The notes under the pieces: generated by a model
Seen by the model: the letters and a program-made list of their open reading frames with translations, nothing else
Told to the model about the DNA's origin: nothing
Database searches by the model: none
Shown: in pieces, positions 9,052 to 19,189 of the stretch
How the letters are laid out: the number at the start of each line of letters is the position of its first letter
Numbering within the stretch: the first letter of the stretch is position 1
Made by a program: the position numbers and the translations under genes
Source: Hydnum rufescens UP504
Taxonomy: Eukaryota; Basidiomycota; Agaricomycetes; Cantharellales; Hydnaceae
DNA length: 25,767 nt
Direction: 5' to 3'
Assembly: GCA_014904985.1 (NCBI GenBank)
Contig: MU129306.1
Span: 1-25,767 of the forward strand

Positions 9052-9751
9052 TGTCAGGGCCACGCTGCAACAAGGGCACCAAACAAATGTAAACACAAAT
9101 AATTCCGGCTAAGTCCGGTGTAAGTCTGGCTAAGTCTGCAAGAATCCGGGCAAGAATGAGATAAGGAGGTTAGGGATGTCAGAGGAGTGGTCCAGCAGCC
9201 CAGAAGGGACTAGGCGGAAATGAGCACAGTGGTCCTTAAGCTCATGGAGTCAACTGGATGATACTCGGAGCTGTAGTCTGGAGTAACAGTGGAAATCCTG
9301 AGATTATGTAATATGAATATGGAATACATGAAGGCTGACCTGTAGTCCGGAGTAACAGTGGAAATCCTGAGAGACCAAAGCTGGGGTCTCTGGACTTCGC
9401 TCTCGGACTACTTATACATGATGACTATACTACGGGGGAGTGATCGCTAAACTGTGGGTGGTTACAAGGGGGACAGGAACAGGAACAGGAACTCAGCCAG
9501 GGGACAAACCGGAAGCAATGGGAAATGAAAGGGAAATGAAACCACAATAGGGTTGGATTGGAGTCAAACCAGAATCAAGCCAGAAGCAAAGTGGACTTGG
9601 GCAAAGGAACTAAGCGGAGAACTGGACTGGGGGTGGGTGGACAAGGACCGGAGTGATCCAGAGTGGACTGGAGTGGACCGGAGTAAGGGACAAACCTGGA
9701 CAAGGACTGGAGTGGACCGGAGTGGACTGGAGTAAGGGAAAAACCCTGACA
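9052..9751 (-). mobile_element. Ty3/gypsy LTR, minus orientation
   Basis: Reverse-complement partner of 7118-7750, about nine in ten bases alike by eye and 700 bp long because the U3 GGAGTGGACC-type repeat is expanded (about 9650-9740). Ends are TGTCAGGG/CCCTGACA. It faces the gag unit, so the two LTRs are inverted. The bases at 9752 and beyond are not a polypurine tract and read as coding on the minus strand, so this is not clearly the 3' LTR of the neighbouring pol. No matching target-site duplication was seen. Confidence 0.88.
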
Positions 9752-10490
9752 GGTCAGTTTGGTCCAGACGAAGCCAACAGGAGCACTGAGGTACCATGGA
9801 ACTCTGGGCAGGTCCTCCAAGTGCTCATACGGTGGATGGGAGCTGATGAACAGTTGGTGGGCCACCACGTAGTTGGTGTAGGCTAGTAACACGGCTATCA
9901 CTCGCGTGATTTGCAGGTAGCGGGTGTGCAGTGCTTCAATGCAATACCAGGGTTTGAACAGGTTCTCAAATCATGTCTGGCCAGGCATGTCGATCTGGTA
10001 TCATACAGCTCTAATGAATGTAGGAATCAGGAGTCCAGAGCCACGTTTGTGTCCCTTGGCCCAGGCCCATGCGTAGTCCCATGAGGCTTGCAGTGCATCC
10101 AGGCTTTCGTTGCAAACAAAAAACTGTTTATTTATGTCCCTGATGTCGCAGACCGGCTGTAAGAAGGTGGGGATGAAGGCTGCGAGTAGGCTGAGGGGCT
10201 TTGCTGAGGTGATCAGCTTGTATGACAGCCTTTGGCCTAGGATGTCAAGGATCCCCATGCCCCATGTGGCCAGTGCGAGTGAGTTGCGCGATGGGTGGCG
10301 TAAGTGTGCTGTGTAACACATCATGAAAGGTGTACCCATAGTGGGCACTGCCTATATAGCGGGCTGGGCTGTGATCCTTGAAGTTGGTAAGCGATCTCAT
10401 GTCGATATCAGAAAGAGGTGGGGAATCTTGGACTTCGGCTAATACTGTCAGTAGGGCTGGTAGGGGCATGGCATCCATGGCTGTGCGGCA
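9752..10490 (-). pseudogene. Unrecognised coding region downstream of chromodomain
   Basis: About 240 codons on the pol strand continue from the chromodomain in the same direction. I do not recognise the protein. Visible pieces include PPLSDIDMRSLTNFKDHSPA, ATWGMGILDILGQRLSYKL, LQPVCDIRDINKQFFVCNES, DALQASWDYAWAWAKGHKRG and YLQITRVIAVLLAYTNYVVA, the last being hydrophobic. One frameshift lies around 10270-10340. Two in-frame TGA stops (10001-10003 and 9971-9973) are plausible CGA-to-TGA changes. The right LTR cuts it at 9752. It could be a C-terminal extension or extra ORF of the retroelement, or a fragment of a cellular gene beside it. Confidence 0.55.
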
Positions 10491-12643
10491 TCTAGTACAA
10501 TTGTGGAATTTTTTCAGTACCTTGGGGGCATTACAAAGGTCCCGACCAGACTGCCAGGAGTCGTGCTCAGGACCATACCCTCACCAATGTACTAAAAATT
10601 CCGTGGCACATTTCCTCTTATTGTACCTAGAATCTATGATATCCTCCACTTCATATTCCTCTGATGCTTGTAGGTCTTGTTGTGGATCAGCCATCATAGG
10701 CCGGTCCTTATCTTGGGAATGTTTATATAGGGTAAGGTGTTCCAGGTTGACTACATTGTGCATCAGCATCATGTCCAGGAGCCTTAGCCTATAAGCAGTG
10801 GGATTGATAACCTCCATAATTTCAAAGGGGCCTATTCGTCATTGCATAAGTTTGCGTCCTGCTCCTTTGACATTGACCAGTTCCAGGGAGTGTGGGTTTA
10901 ATAGTACTTCGTCGCCCACTTTGTAGAGTATGGCCCTTTGTTTCTTGTCGTACAGATAGGCTTGTGTGTCCGCTGCACAAATGATAGCGTCTCGCACTAG
11001 ATCTCTACAGACACGTAGGGCACTAATGTGGTTGTCCACTAGTGGGTTGTCTGTGAGCACGAGTCCTGCCGATTCTTGTAGTAGACGTAGGGGTGTGCGG
11101 GGTGTATAGCCAAACAGGAGTGAGGCTGGAGAGGCTTGTGTGGCAGAATGGACAGCCCTGTTGTAAGCTGATGCCAGTATATCCAACCATTGGGCCCAGT
11201 CATTACAGTCTGTATTGATGTAACACTGGATCATAGTTTCTAAGTGTTGGTTCATGACCTCAGTTTGGCTGTCCGTTTGGGGATGGTGTGAGGTGGACAT
11301 GGCTAATTGTGTGTTCGAAGTAGTCCGCCAGGGCGCACCAGAAGCTACTTATGAATCATGGGTTGCGGTCACTTATGATCCATTTGGGTAAGCCGAAATG
11401 TCTGTACACGTCTTTGTGCAGTAGTGCCACTACTCCATTTGCTGACACGTGGATCGTGGTCAGTATGAAGATGCCATATTTCATGAGCTTGTCTATGACG
11501 ACCAGTATGGCATTTTGTCCTTTTGATTCCAGGAGACCTGTCACGAAATCCATGCTGATGACCTCAAAGGGTAGTTTAGGTGTGGCCATGGGTCGTAGGT
11601 AACCTTTAGGTCCTAGCCAGGTCGTGTTTGGTCTTTTGGCAGACATCGCACGTTTTGCAGTAGTTTAGTATGTCTTTTCGCATAGTCTTCCAGTAAAATC
11701 CTTGCCATAGAGATTCCAGCGTCTTTCCCCACCACCCATGGGCGGATTCATGAGGAGAGTCATGGGCTTCCTTAATAAGGGTGAGTTGTTCTTTAGCAGG
11801 GACACACAGTCTCGAGCGGTTATCAGCATCTTTGAAGAGCAGTAGTCTGTTGTCACCCTTAGAGAATCGATTCAATATCGTCTCTACACTTTTGGTAGGT
11901 ATCAGCAGACGTGGCTTCTGTCCATGCCCATATGGTTTTAAATTCAGAGTCTTGACTATACCCTTCTCGGAATCGGTGTACTGTTTCAGGGGAGATAAAC
12001 AGATTTAGTCCAGGGGGGAGTCGATCCAGTGGGGGGGGCTCATGGTCCAGCTTGTGGCTGTCATTGGAGGTTGGATTCGTTTCCATAATAGACATCGTGG
12101 CTCCTTCCTGTGTGGCTTTCTGGGCTCTTGTTGACATGAATGTTGCTTTACCTAGGCTGGGATTGTGGGCGCTCGGTTCCAACCCTTAGCCTGGCTTTCA
12201 TCATTTACGACAAGCTTCGGAATGTCCTGGTCTTGGGGTGACACCACCTCTGGTGTCTGCAACAGTCATGACAAGGGGTCCACATTGGAGTGGACTCATC
12301 CTGGCCGGTGGACAATTGCCATTCCTGGGAAGGCCGCGAAAACAATGCCCCAGGTGCTCAGTCAATGGTTGGCATTTTCGTAAGTCTTGGCCCATTGCAG
12401 GGCAGTGTGATCTGTTACAAGGAGAATTTGTTCACCCTCGATAAAAGGTAGGAACCTTATTAGGCTGTCCTTGGCAGCTAGGGCCTCACGCTCGGTGGCC
12501 GAGTAACGGGTCTCATCTATCCAAAATTTACAGCCAATCCATGCAATGGTTATGGAAGATTGAAGGAAACAGTCCGACATAAAATTCATTTCCTTCCCCA
12601 AGGAAAGCTGGGGACTTGAGATTTGCCAAGCATAGGGACCCAA
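10491..12643 (-). pseudogene. pol: Ty3/gypsy chromovirus pol (RNase H-integrase-chromodomain)
   Basis: C-terminal half of a chromovirus Pol. From 12643 downward: RNase H (RYSATEREALAAKDSLIRFL, VTDHTALQWAKTYEN); integrase zinc finger (HDSPHESAHGWW ... CKTCDVCQKTKHD); integrase core with D in SMDFVTG, D in IISDRN and E in QTEVMNQ; GPY/F module (RIGPFEIMEV, about 10820); chromodomain (EYEVEDIIDSRYNKRK ... EFLVHW-stop-GYGPEHDSW, about 10550-10660). Reverse transcriptase and protease are missing; homology ends near 12620. Stops at 12362, 12296, 12266, 10839 and 10581 are TGA where family members carry Arg (or Lys/Arg), which suggests CGA-to-TGA decay. Single-base shifts occur near 11610-11640 and 11865. 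Catalytic residues of the integrase remain visible. Confidence 0.9.
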
Positions 12644-13260
12644 TTACTATTATTGGAAAACATCCAAGCCAACTACCACTTTAAGGGAGTGATGGGACCG
12701 AATTGGTACCAGAAGGCACTGGGAAATTGCCCAAAAATAGAGTGCCAAGATCCTTCTGAATTGCATGGATAATCTGTTTTAATGTGCAAAGGACAATCAA
12801 AATTCAGGCCAAGATCCACTCAGAACGGACAGGATATGAAGAAACAAGTTAACATTGAACAAACTTCCCACAGGCAATGTATGGACTTGAAATTGACATG
12901 GGTTATATTTTAATTAACTAGCCATGTGGCCAAAACTCAGCATATTCTGTTACTTCTAGTCTTCAAACTCCCTGTTTCAGCAAAAAGGAGGAAGCCAAAA
13001 GCTCTATGAATGTTACACATATCTTTTAAATGTACACCAAATAGGGTAGCTATAAGTTGATATTAGCCCTGAGATCAAAGGGAGGGAAGAGGCAGGGAGG
13101 TGGAGGAGAGCTTGAAGATTTCGAGGAGGGGGAGAAGATCAAAAAGGACTAATAAGATGCGAGCAGGGTGGCTGATATAACACCACTGGAGTTTAAACAA
13201 TATGGGAGTTACATGGCCAGAATCAGCCCCAAACTGGGAACCTCGCAGTTTAGCAGTGTT
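12644..13260. other. Unassigned, no gene seen
   Basis: AT-moderate sequence without a long open frame or recognisable motif. 13080-13135 is purine-rich (GGGAGGGAAGAGGCAGGGAG). The pol homology is lost before this point. Confidence 0.45.
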
Positions 13261-14197
13261 CCAGCCCTCCCCCTAAAACAACCAATTCCTCCCCCAGAGG
13301 CCTCTCTATCCATGTAATTCCCCTGAAAATGCACACTTGGACCAAAACATCTATGCATTCCTCAATTTCCAGACTATAACTGCATTTAGGAGTCTCCCAT
13401 AATATTCAGTCACTGAGGGTACCCTCCAAGTTGGGAACACTTCCAGGGCTCCTCACCAATTTTTTAGGTCAACTGCTCATTTTGAGGCTCAGCCACATTC
13501 AGGCCTATTGAGCATTTTGAATGTGCCACATACCAATCTTCCCCCCCTGGCTTCACGCAGTCATCCAATTTGTGTGGACTTCGGTCCATCCTGTAGTGTA
13601 AGTTGTCGTTGCATTGGGCATGATCATTTCAGAGAACTTCATTGCAAATATTGATTGGTAATCAAGAAAACTTCTAGGATCAATTCAATGGGTCAAACGA
13701 GGGGTAATTCCACTACATACTGCTTTCTGACCCAAAAATTGATCTAGAATGTCCTTGAATAACTCAATTCAATGCATGGAATCTCTGGAAATTGAATCAT
13801 GCCCACTGTCACCACTATACTTAACAGATGGAAGACAAAAGGTCCACCACAAATGTGAAGGAAGAGGGAGGGAAATCTGTCAGTCACACAACGATGCAGT
13901 GCTCGGAATTTGCTGAAAATGTGGGGGGCTGAGCCCCAATGATGACAGGGTGACCTACCAAAAATCAGAGTGATTGAGGCCCTGGAGAAGTGTCCCAAGG
14001 CTGGGAGGATACCTCGAGGAGGAGGAAGTGAGGGAATATTATGGAGATTTAACACTGGAAGTTATTAAGTTCTGAAAATTTTAGTTTTAATTTCTATAAG
14101 ATGTGTTTTTTATGACCCAATAGTGTGCATTTTCAGTGGAATACAGGATTTAGAAGGTCTGGGGAGGATAAATTAGTTTGTTTAGGGGGGAGCCGTG
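13261..14197. mobile_element. Region bounded by an imperfect ~80-bp inverted repeat
   Basis: 13261-13340 read in reverse complement aligns with 14117-14197 (shared GTGTGCATTTTCAG, GGGGAGGA and TTTAGGGGG blocks, about three quarters identical by eye). The 776 bp between them has no recognisable transposase; a 103-codon minus frame (13744-14055) has no motif. It could be an old non-autonomous DNA transposon. Target-site duplications are not evident. Confidence 0.45.
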
Positions 14198-14375
14198 TGG
14201 GATTTAACATCTGGCCTATAAGGGATGTTTCCAGTTGGGTTTTCTTTCAACTCCCCTTTAATGGTATGTAGTTATTAGTGTGTTTCAGATTTTCTCCTGC
14301 TTCTGGCCTTATTATTTTTTTGATCTTCTTCCTCCCCTCAATTAAGTCATCTTCCCACGCAGCATTCCCAATTTT

Positions 14376-14783
14376 TTATTCCCATTTTACAGTCGGTTTA
14401 TTGGTGTCCTTTCCCACCCTATTTTGTTGTTTTATATTTTTTAATTTTGCAGTGGCATAGTAGCTTGCGTGCGGTGTGTCCTGGCCCGGCCTGGTGTTGT
14501 GAAGGAAAGGGAGGTTTGGAATTTTGTCTAGGAGCGTATTCACCAGGAATATGCTGAGTTTTTCTTGTTTGAGTTTTATGTATGGGATCTGCCTTAACCA
14601 TGTCCAAATTTCTATTCTTTTGGAACGCTGTCTTTGTTTGGGTAAGATTATTTTACATGGTTTCTTGTGAGGCAGACCGGTGCGGGCGTCCCGCTCGGCA
14701 TAGTCTGGTGTTCTAGGGCGATTTGAGAATTTTTGTTGTTCTTCTCCTTTTATTAAACAGTTAATTGCCAGAATCATGGTCAT
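14376..14783 (-). CDS. Hypothetical 135-codon basic ORF
   Basis: Open from ATG at 14783 to 14376. The product is Lys/Arg-rich (KPCKIILPKQRQRSKRIEIW) with no domain I recognise and no signal peptide or membrane segment. Surrounding DNA is AT-rich with T-runs, which lengthens minus-strand frames by chance. It may be spurious or a transposon remnant. Confidence 0.2.
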   Translation of the reverse strand: MTMILAINCLIKGEEQQKFSNRPRTPDYAERDARTGLPHKKPCKIILPKQRQRSKRIEIWTWLRQIPYIKLKQEKLSIFLVNTLLDKIPNLPFLHNTRPGQDTPHASYYATAKLKNIKQQNRVGKDTNKPTVKWE

Positions 14784-15289
14784 TATTTGCCTTTGTACTC
14801 CTTATTTCTTATTTTTTCCTAATTTTTTCATGCTCTTGGTTTCCTAATTGTCCAGTTCCTCCTAAAGTATGGTAGTTATTGGGTGCTTGATTTGTTTCCA
14901 TATATTTAATGTACATTGTGTCCTTATGCTCTGGGCCCAGATGCTCAATCCCCGCGTGACGTGGTGCCTGCGGGGAGGACAACTGAGGGATGGGTAAGTC
15001 CTGGGTCCCGCAACTGTTCCGTCATATCTCTAGTAGAGCCGGTGATTGGCAGAATTTGGCTGGGGGAATTTTTGGGACGTGTAGGTCGGGCATAAATGCA
15101 TGCATAATGTACAAAATTTCAAATGATCCTGCTCCAGTGGGTATTGGATGAGTACTCATCCATTTCTGCATTTAGGACTTTTTTAATAGGTCATTGTATA
15201 TGTAGGATGGCTGGATTCCAAAGTAGATTCGGAGTATCATCTAGTACACCCTTTTATATTGGTCTATCTAGTTAGTGCATTTAGGCTTT
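14784..15289. other. Unassigned, no gene seen
   Basis: No open frame of note, no repeat recognised and no clear regulatory signal. Confidence 0.4.
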
Positions 15290-15365
15290 TTCATAGCAGC
15301 AGGTGGCTTGCCTTTGAAACTGGGCAACTGCCGGTGTTGAGTCCTGGGTTCAATTTACCGGCAAT
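15290..15365 (+). repeat. Possible tRNA-like SINE head
   Basis: TAGCAGCAGGTGG resembles a degenerate pol III A box. TTGCC-TTTGAAA followed by GGCAA resembles an anticodon arm. CCTGGGTTCAATTTACCGG resembles a B box/T arm (consensus GGTTCRANTCC). Spacing is roughly tRNA-like with a long variable region. A clean cloverleaf does not form, so it is not called as a tRNA gene. It stands just upstream of module F. Confidence 0.25.
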
Positions 15366-15466
15366 TGCTGGAAAATTTTCTCTGTTGTGTGACACCACCA
15401 CCTCGATCTACCAAGAGCCCAGGACAAGCCACCATACCCCAGTATAGACTGGGGTGTGGTGTTAAG

Positions 15467-15573
15467 GTATGTTATTATGATCCTAGCTACTCTAGTGTAA
15501 AAAGGGCAGCCTCTGGCTGCCCTTTTTGCACACTATTGATTTTTTTAACTAACCTGTTGACCCCCCATTATAG
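15467..15573 (+). repeat. Intron-shaped hairpin module F (diverged)
   Basis: 107-bp unit starting GTATGT, with perfect hairpin arms AAAAAGGGCAGCC/GGCTGCCCTTTTT, then TTAACTAAC and ending TTATAG. It is preceded by an ACCATACCCCAG/CTGGGGTGTGGT palindrome. The arm sequence differs from D and E but pairing is complete. Confidence 0.65.
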
Positions 15574-15714
15574 GATCCCCTAAGTGCTCACCCAGGGGCC
15601 CCCATCCCCTCTGGTGGGTCCCTCTGACCCCTGCCCCACCCCTCCAGTTGGTCTGGGCAGGGGTGCCCCCTCTTTTTTGCATGACTGGCACACGAGTGCT
15701 GGTCATCTGACCTA

Positions 15715-15850
15715 TATTATATAATTAATTAGGTAGTAATTAGGTAATAATTAATTAGATAATATGTATATTAGGTAATAGATATTATATAATATAATAA
15801 ATTATGTCATCAATTAATTATATAATATATTACATAATACTATTATTGTG
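15715..15850. repeat. AT-rich tract
   Basis: Almost pure A/T with interleaved TTAATTA and TATAATAT inverted repeats. It corresponds in position to the AAT-rich tract at 1848-1940 within the repeat family. Confidence 0.6.
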
Positions 15851-16227
15851 TATGATTATATCACCGCTTTTTGGGTGAATTACATAATTTCCTATTTAGG
15901 CTATTATGTAATTACATTTCCATATTGGGAATCAACAGGCCCACTGACCCATTCAGGGGTGTCCCCAGGCATTCCAGGACCTATCCTGATACCCCCCAAC
16001 CAAATATATCCATATGCTTCTGCTCACAGTGTTTGATTCTGCTCCAGAAAGATGGCCAGATGTCAATTGACATCAAAGAAAAAATAGGCCTCTTAGGCTG
16101 ACTAGATGAGGGATTTGTCCCGCCTATTAAGGTCAGCCCAAGTGGCTGACCGAGGTGCTGCAAGATGTGTATGGTGTTCAGTGGAGAATAGGAAGGGATA
16201 TGGACTAGCTGTAGTCAATGATATATT

Positions 16228-16321
16228 GTGTGGGATGCTTATAGAAAGGCTTATACATCGTGTAGGATGCTTATGGAAAGGCTTATATGTCTGGGATGCT
16301 TGTGGGAAGGCTTATACATTG
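16228..16321 (+). repeat. Three tandem copies of a ~32-bp unit
   Basis: GGATGCTTATAGAAAGGCTTATACATC and two variants follow each other at 16228, 16260 and 16292. The surrounding 16009-16770 has no recognisable gene. Confidence 0.8.
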
Positions 16322-16774
16322 TTCGTGTTGCGTTGGTCTGTTTACTGATATTTGTGTATTCTTGTTTATGTTCTCCTGGTCAAAATGCAGATATCTGTGG
16401 GTTATAGACTGGTCAGTGCTTGGTTAGTCTTGTTAGTATGTTTCTTTCTTCTTTCTTCAAAACCTGATACGTATTTCATTATGCTTACTTTTCCTTGGAT
16501 GTCCAGCAACTCTAACCTTAGGTCCTGCAACTATCCTTGGCTTTAGTGATTCGCGTAGAGGGCTACCAGTGGCTTTGTCTCAACAACCTTGAAGATGACT
16601 TAGCTCCAGATGGCTTATAGATAGACTGTTCTTTAGAGGCAAGCAGAAAAGTTGACAGTGGTTGACAGTAATGATTTCCAGAGAGGAGATGATTGTGTGT
16701 GGGTACAGGAAATCTACCAGCTTTTATACCTTTCTGAAGGTGGCTGTGTTTAAGAAATATGACTCCCCCATGGG

Positions 16775-16935
16775 TGAGTCATATGTGAGTCATAGATGAG
16801 AACAAAAGAAAAATAACAAGATGATGTAATAATGCGGTCATAGCTGAGTCATACATAAGGAGAACAAAAGGAATCATGAGGGGTGATGTCATAGTGATGT
16901 CATTCATAAAGAGAACAAAAGGAATCATGAGGGGG
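16775..16935. promoter_or_regulatory. TGAGTCA cluster and 51-bp direct repeat
   Basis: Three exact TGAGTCA sites (16775, 16786, 16845), the Gcn4/AP-1 bZIP consensus, followed by a direct repeat of period 51 bp (AGAACAAAAGGAATCATGAG at 16861 and 16912) with several TGATGTCA sites. No gene start is within reach that I can assign, so a regulatory role is speculative. Confidence 0.3.
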
Positions 16936-17656
16936 GGTGATGTCACCAATTTGCTGAGCATGTGGAATGCTTGGAGCATGTGGTCACTGACCATGTGGAG
17001 CATTCTGGAGGTGAAATGAAAGGATATCTCCGGGTTTTGGAGATTAATTTGAGCATAGTCCAGTGGTTAAGGTGTTTTGTTGTTGGTTGATAATGGGGAC
17101 AAGTGCATGGGATGGGATTTGATGCAGAAACAGCAGTTTGCATCCGTAATAGACGTTATTGGTATTATTAGATGCGGATTTTTAACAGCTTTCTGGGCAC
17201 AGTGGTTCTGAGCAGATTGAATGCAAACTGATGGAGAAATTCATTTTTTACTGGAAATCCCGGATTTTGGTAGTAAAACTGGCCTGGAGAGTGCAGTTTT
17301 GGTCCGTTCGACTTGTGTTTGGTACCGTTCGAAAGGTGTGAATTGTAGCTTTCTAAGAGTCATATGGGCGTACCTCTCCGATCAAAACTGATGGAGTTAT
17401 AGAACAAATTCGATTTCCGCACATAGCCATAATTAATTTCGTAATTGGTCATGTGATCGTCCAAAGTGTGGAGTGGTGTGATTTCGCATTTTTCTGATAC
17501 TGGATGTTTTTATCTTCCACATCGGACTACTTTCTGGGGTGTTTCTCACCAGATTCCTGTTTGGCTGGACTGTTTCTTGAGCATTTCTTGAGTGTTTCTG
17601 AGTCCGGATCCTCAGAGGCAAATACATTCATGTTGCTCATTTAGTACTACTGCCTC
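16936..17656. other. Left flank of the Harbinger genes, no gene seen
   Basis: No coding signal. 17530-17600 has several GTTTCT/TTTCTTGAG motifs resembling, in inverted orientation, the subterminal sequence at 20485-20560, so the left end of the Harbinger element probably lies here but is degraded. Confidence 0.4.
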
Positions 17657-19075
17657 ATGGGAGGTCCTGGCAAGAAGACAAAGTGGCCACCTTCCCAAAG
17701 GGTCTCCTCTGCTAAGACTTCACTGGCTGAGCCTCCTGTCATGGCAAGGAAGTCAAGTGTGGTTCCATCTAGTGGCAAGAAAGCAACTAGTACCAAGGTG
17801 GCAAAGGCTACCCCTGAGAACCCTCCTGGTGATATGGAGAAAGAAAAGACCCGCTGGACTGAAGCCGATGATGCAACAATGCTACAAATATTTCTAGCTG
17901 AGAAATTGGCAGGAAATCAATCTGAGAGTGGGTGGAAAGCAGGTGTATACAAGCGCGTGGCTGAAGAACTCAATGTGAATCTTGCTAGTGGAGGACCCAA
18001 GGATCCTGGATCTGTTCGTAATCATTTCTCAAAGGTATGAATTTAATATCTCTCAACAGCTCGTGCAACAAGACATGAGAATGATGAGGTTCCAGATGAA
18101 AGACATGTACAAGACCATTGCCGCACTGCACGAAGTTTCGGGATTTACATGGGATGCAGAGTATGGCTGTGTGGGAGTCAATGACGAGGTTTGGGGAAAA
18201 TATGTGAAGGTATGATCAATATCTCAATGAGGCCGCAAGGCATGAGTTATTTTGCTGAACTGTCATCTATTCAGCTCCACCCAAAGGCTGCCCCCTTCCA
18301 TTCCAAAGGCTGGCCACACTACGATGACATGGATTCGCTCTGCTGTGCTGTCATTGCTCGAGGACATTCTGCTTTCCGTGCAATGGTGGATATGCAGGAG
18401 TCAAAGACAACATCGGGGGAGCGAGAGGATGAGGAAGAAGGCAAAATAAAGGAATCGGATCAGGGCAACTCTGAATCTGAGTGCAGCCTATAGTTTTAGG
18501 GGAAGTATCAATTATTAACACAGGACCTGTCTCCAGAATGATGCGCCTATCCCATGGTCCTGGTCCCCTAGTATCAACAGGGATCTGGTCCCCCACCCGG
18601 CAGATAATTCTTTCTACAATTCTCCCAGCCTTGGCAGTACACAGGATCCACCAAATTCTGGCACCCCATCTACCCCTACGAGAGTCCCATCAAAGCAAAA
18701 ATCTGCCAATGGCCATTCTATTGGACCAAAGCCAAAGCACACCTGAGTCTCCAGTGGTGCTGCTGCGATACTCACCATTAAGGGGAGCTTAGATAATCTT
18801 GTGGATTCCGTAACAACGAGTACAGCGGCCAATGCAAGCAATTTTCCTCTCACCCCACAGTGGAGATCCTCAGCCATTCGCTGCGCTATGTCAGATCCTG
18901 ACCTTGGCTTAGGGGAGGAGGGTCTCGCACAACTCTGTGTGATTTTTCAGAGGGATATCAGTGCTGCTGATACTTTTGTGATGATTCATGAGCAGAAGCG
19001 CCCACTGGTGCTGAGGACATGGCTGCATACTGTCCTGGGAGAATCAATGGGGATTGATTATTTCATGTCATAGAT
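17657..19075 (+). pseudogene. Myb/SANT-like DNA-binding protein of Harbinger
   Basis: Partner protein that helps the Harbinger nuclease bind element ends. Exon 1 (17657-18034) has a basic, Ser/Lys-rich N-terminus, then the Myb/SANT-like domain (TRWTEADDATMLQIFLAEK ... SGWKAGVYKRVAEELN ... SVRNHFSK). Introns 18035-18095 (61 bp) and 18210-18274 (65 bp) have GT-AG ends; joining gives MKDMYKTIAALHEVSGFTWD and LHPKAAPFHSKGWPHYDDMD. The frame ends at TAG 18491-18493 after 236 codons. Coding-like sequence continues in other frames (PSTPTRVPSKQKSANGHSIG, about 18665-18720; then ILTIKGSLDNLVDSV to FMS-stop at 19073-19075). So the C-terminal third carries at least one shift (near 18749), or splicing I cannot resolve. 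Confidence 0.78.
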
Positions 19076-19189
19076 CCAGGAGATAGAGAATAATCAAGTG
19101 ATCCTTTGCCACTCCAGCTCTTCCTGATAGCTCTCCCACATTGAAAGTGCGATTTCTTCTCGCAATTCCATACCACGCCTATGATCAGC

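Larger units (their letters stand above)
15430..16008 (+). repeat. Diverged copy of the CpG-poor composite repeat
   Basis: Same order of parts as 219-2022: palindrome, intron-shaped module (F), GC-rich stretch with AGGGGCCCC (15595-15670), AT-rich tract (15715-15850), and the CTGACCCATTCAGG ... ATACCCCCCAACCA block (15936-16008, matching 1951-2022). Only one module copy is present instead of four. Confidence 0.6.

Noticed and set aside
9052..9102. Gag reading frame continuing to a stop at 9102
   Set aside because: The last codons lie inside the inverted LTR, and the real Gag tail ends in another frame at 8926.
7113..9756. Target-site duplication around the inverted-LTR unit
   Set aside because: GATTC before 7118 and GGTCA after 9751 do not match, nor do the inner flanks.
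9564..9901. Ser/Pro-rich frames across LTR repeats
   Set aside because: They come from translation of the ~10-bp U3 repeat. The same artefact occurs at 2522-2794 and 7000-7266.
15290..15365. Functional tRNA-Ser gene
   Set aside because: The acceptor and D stems do not pair and the B box is off consensus; only a degraded tRNA-like head is defensible.
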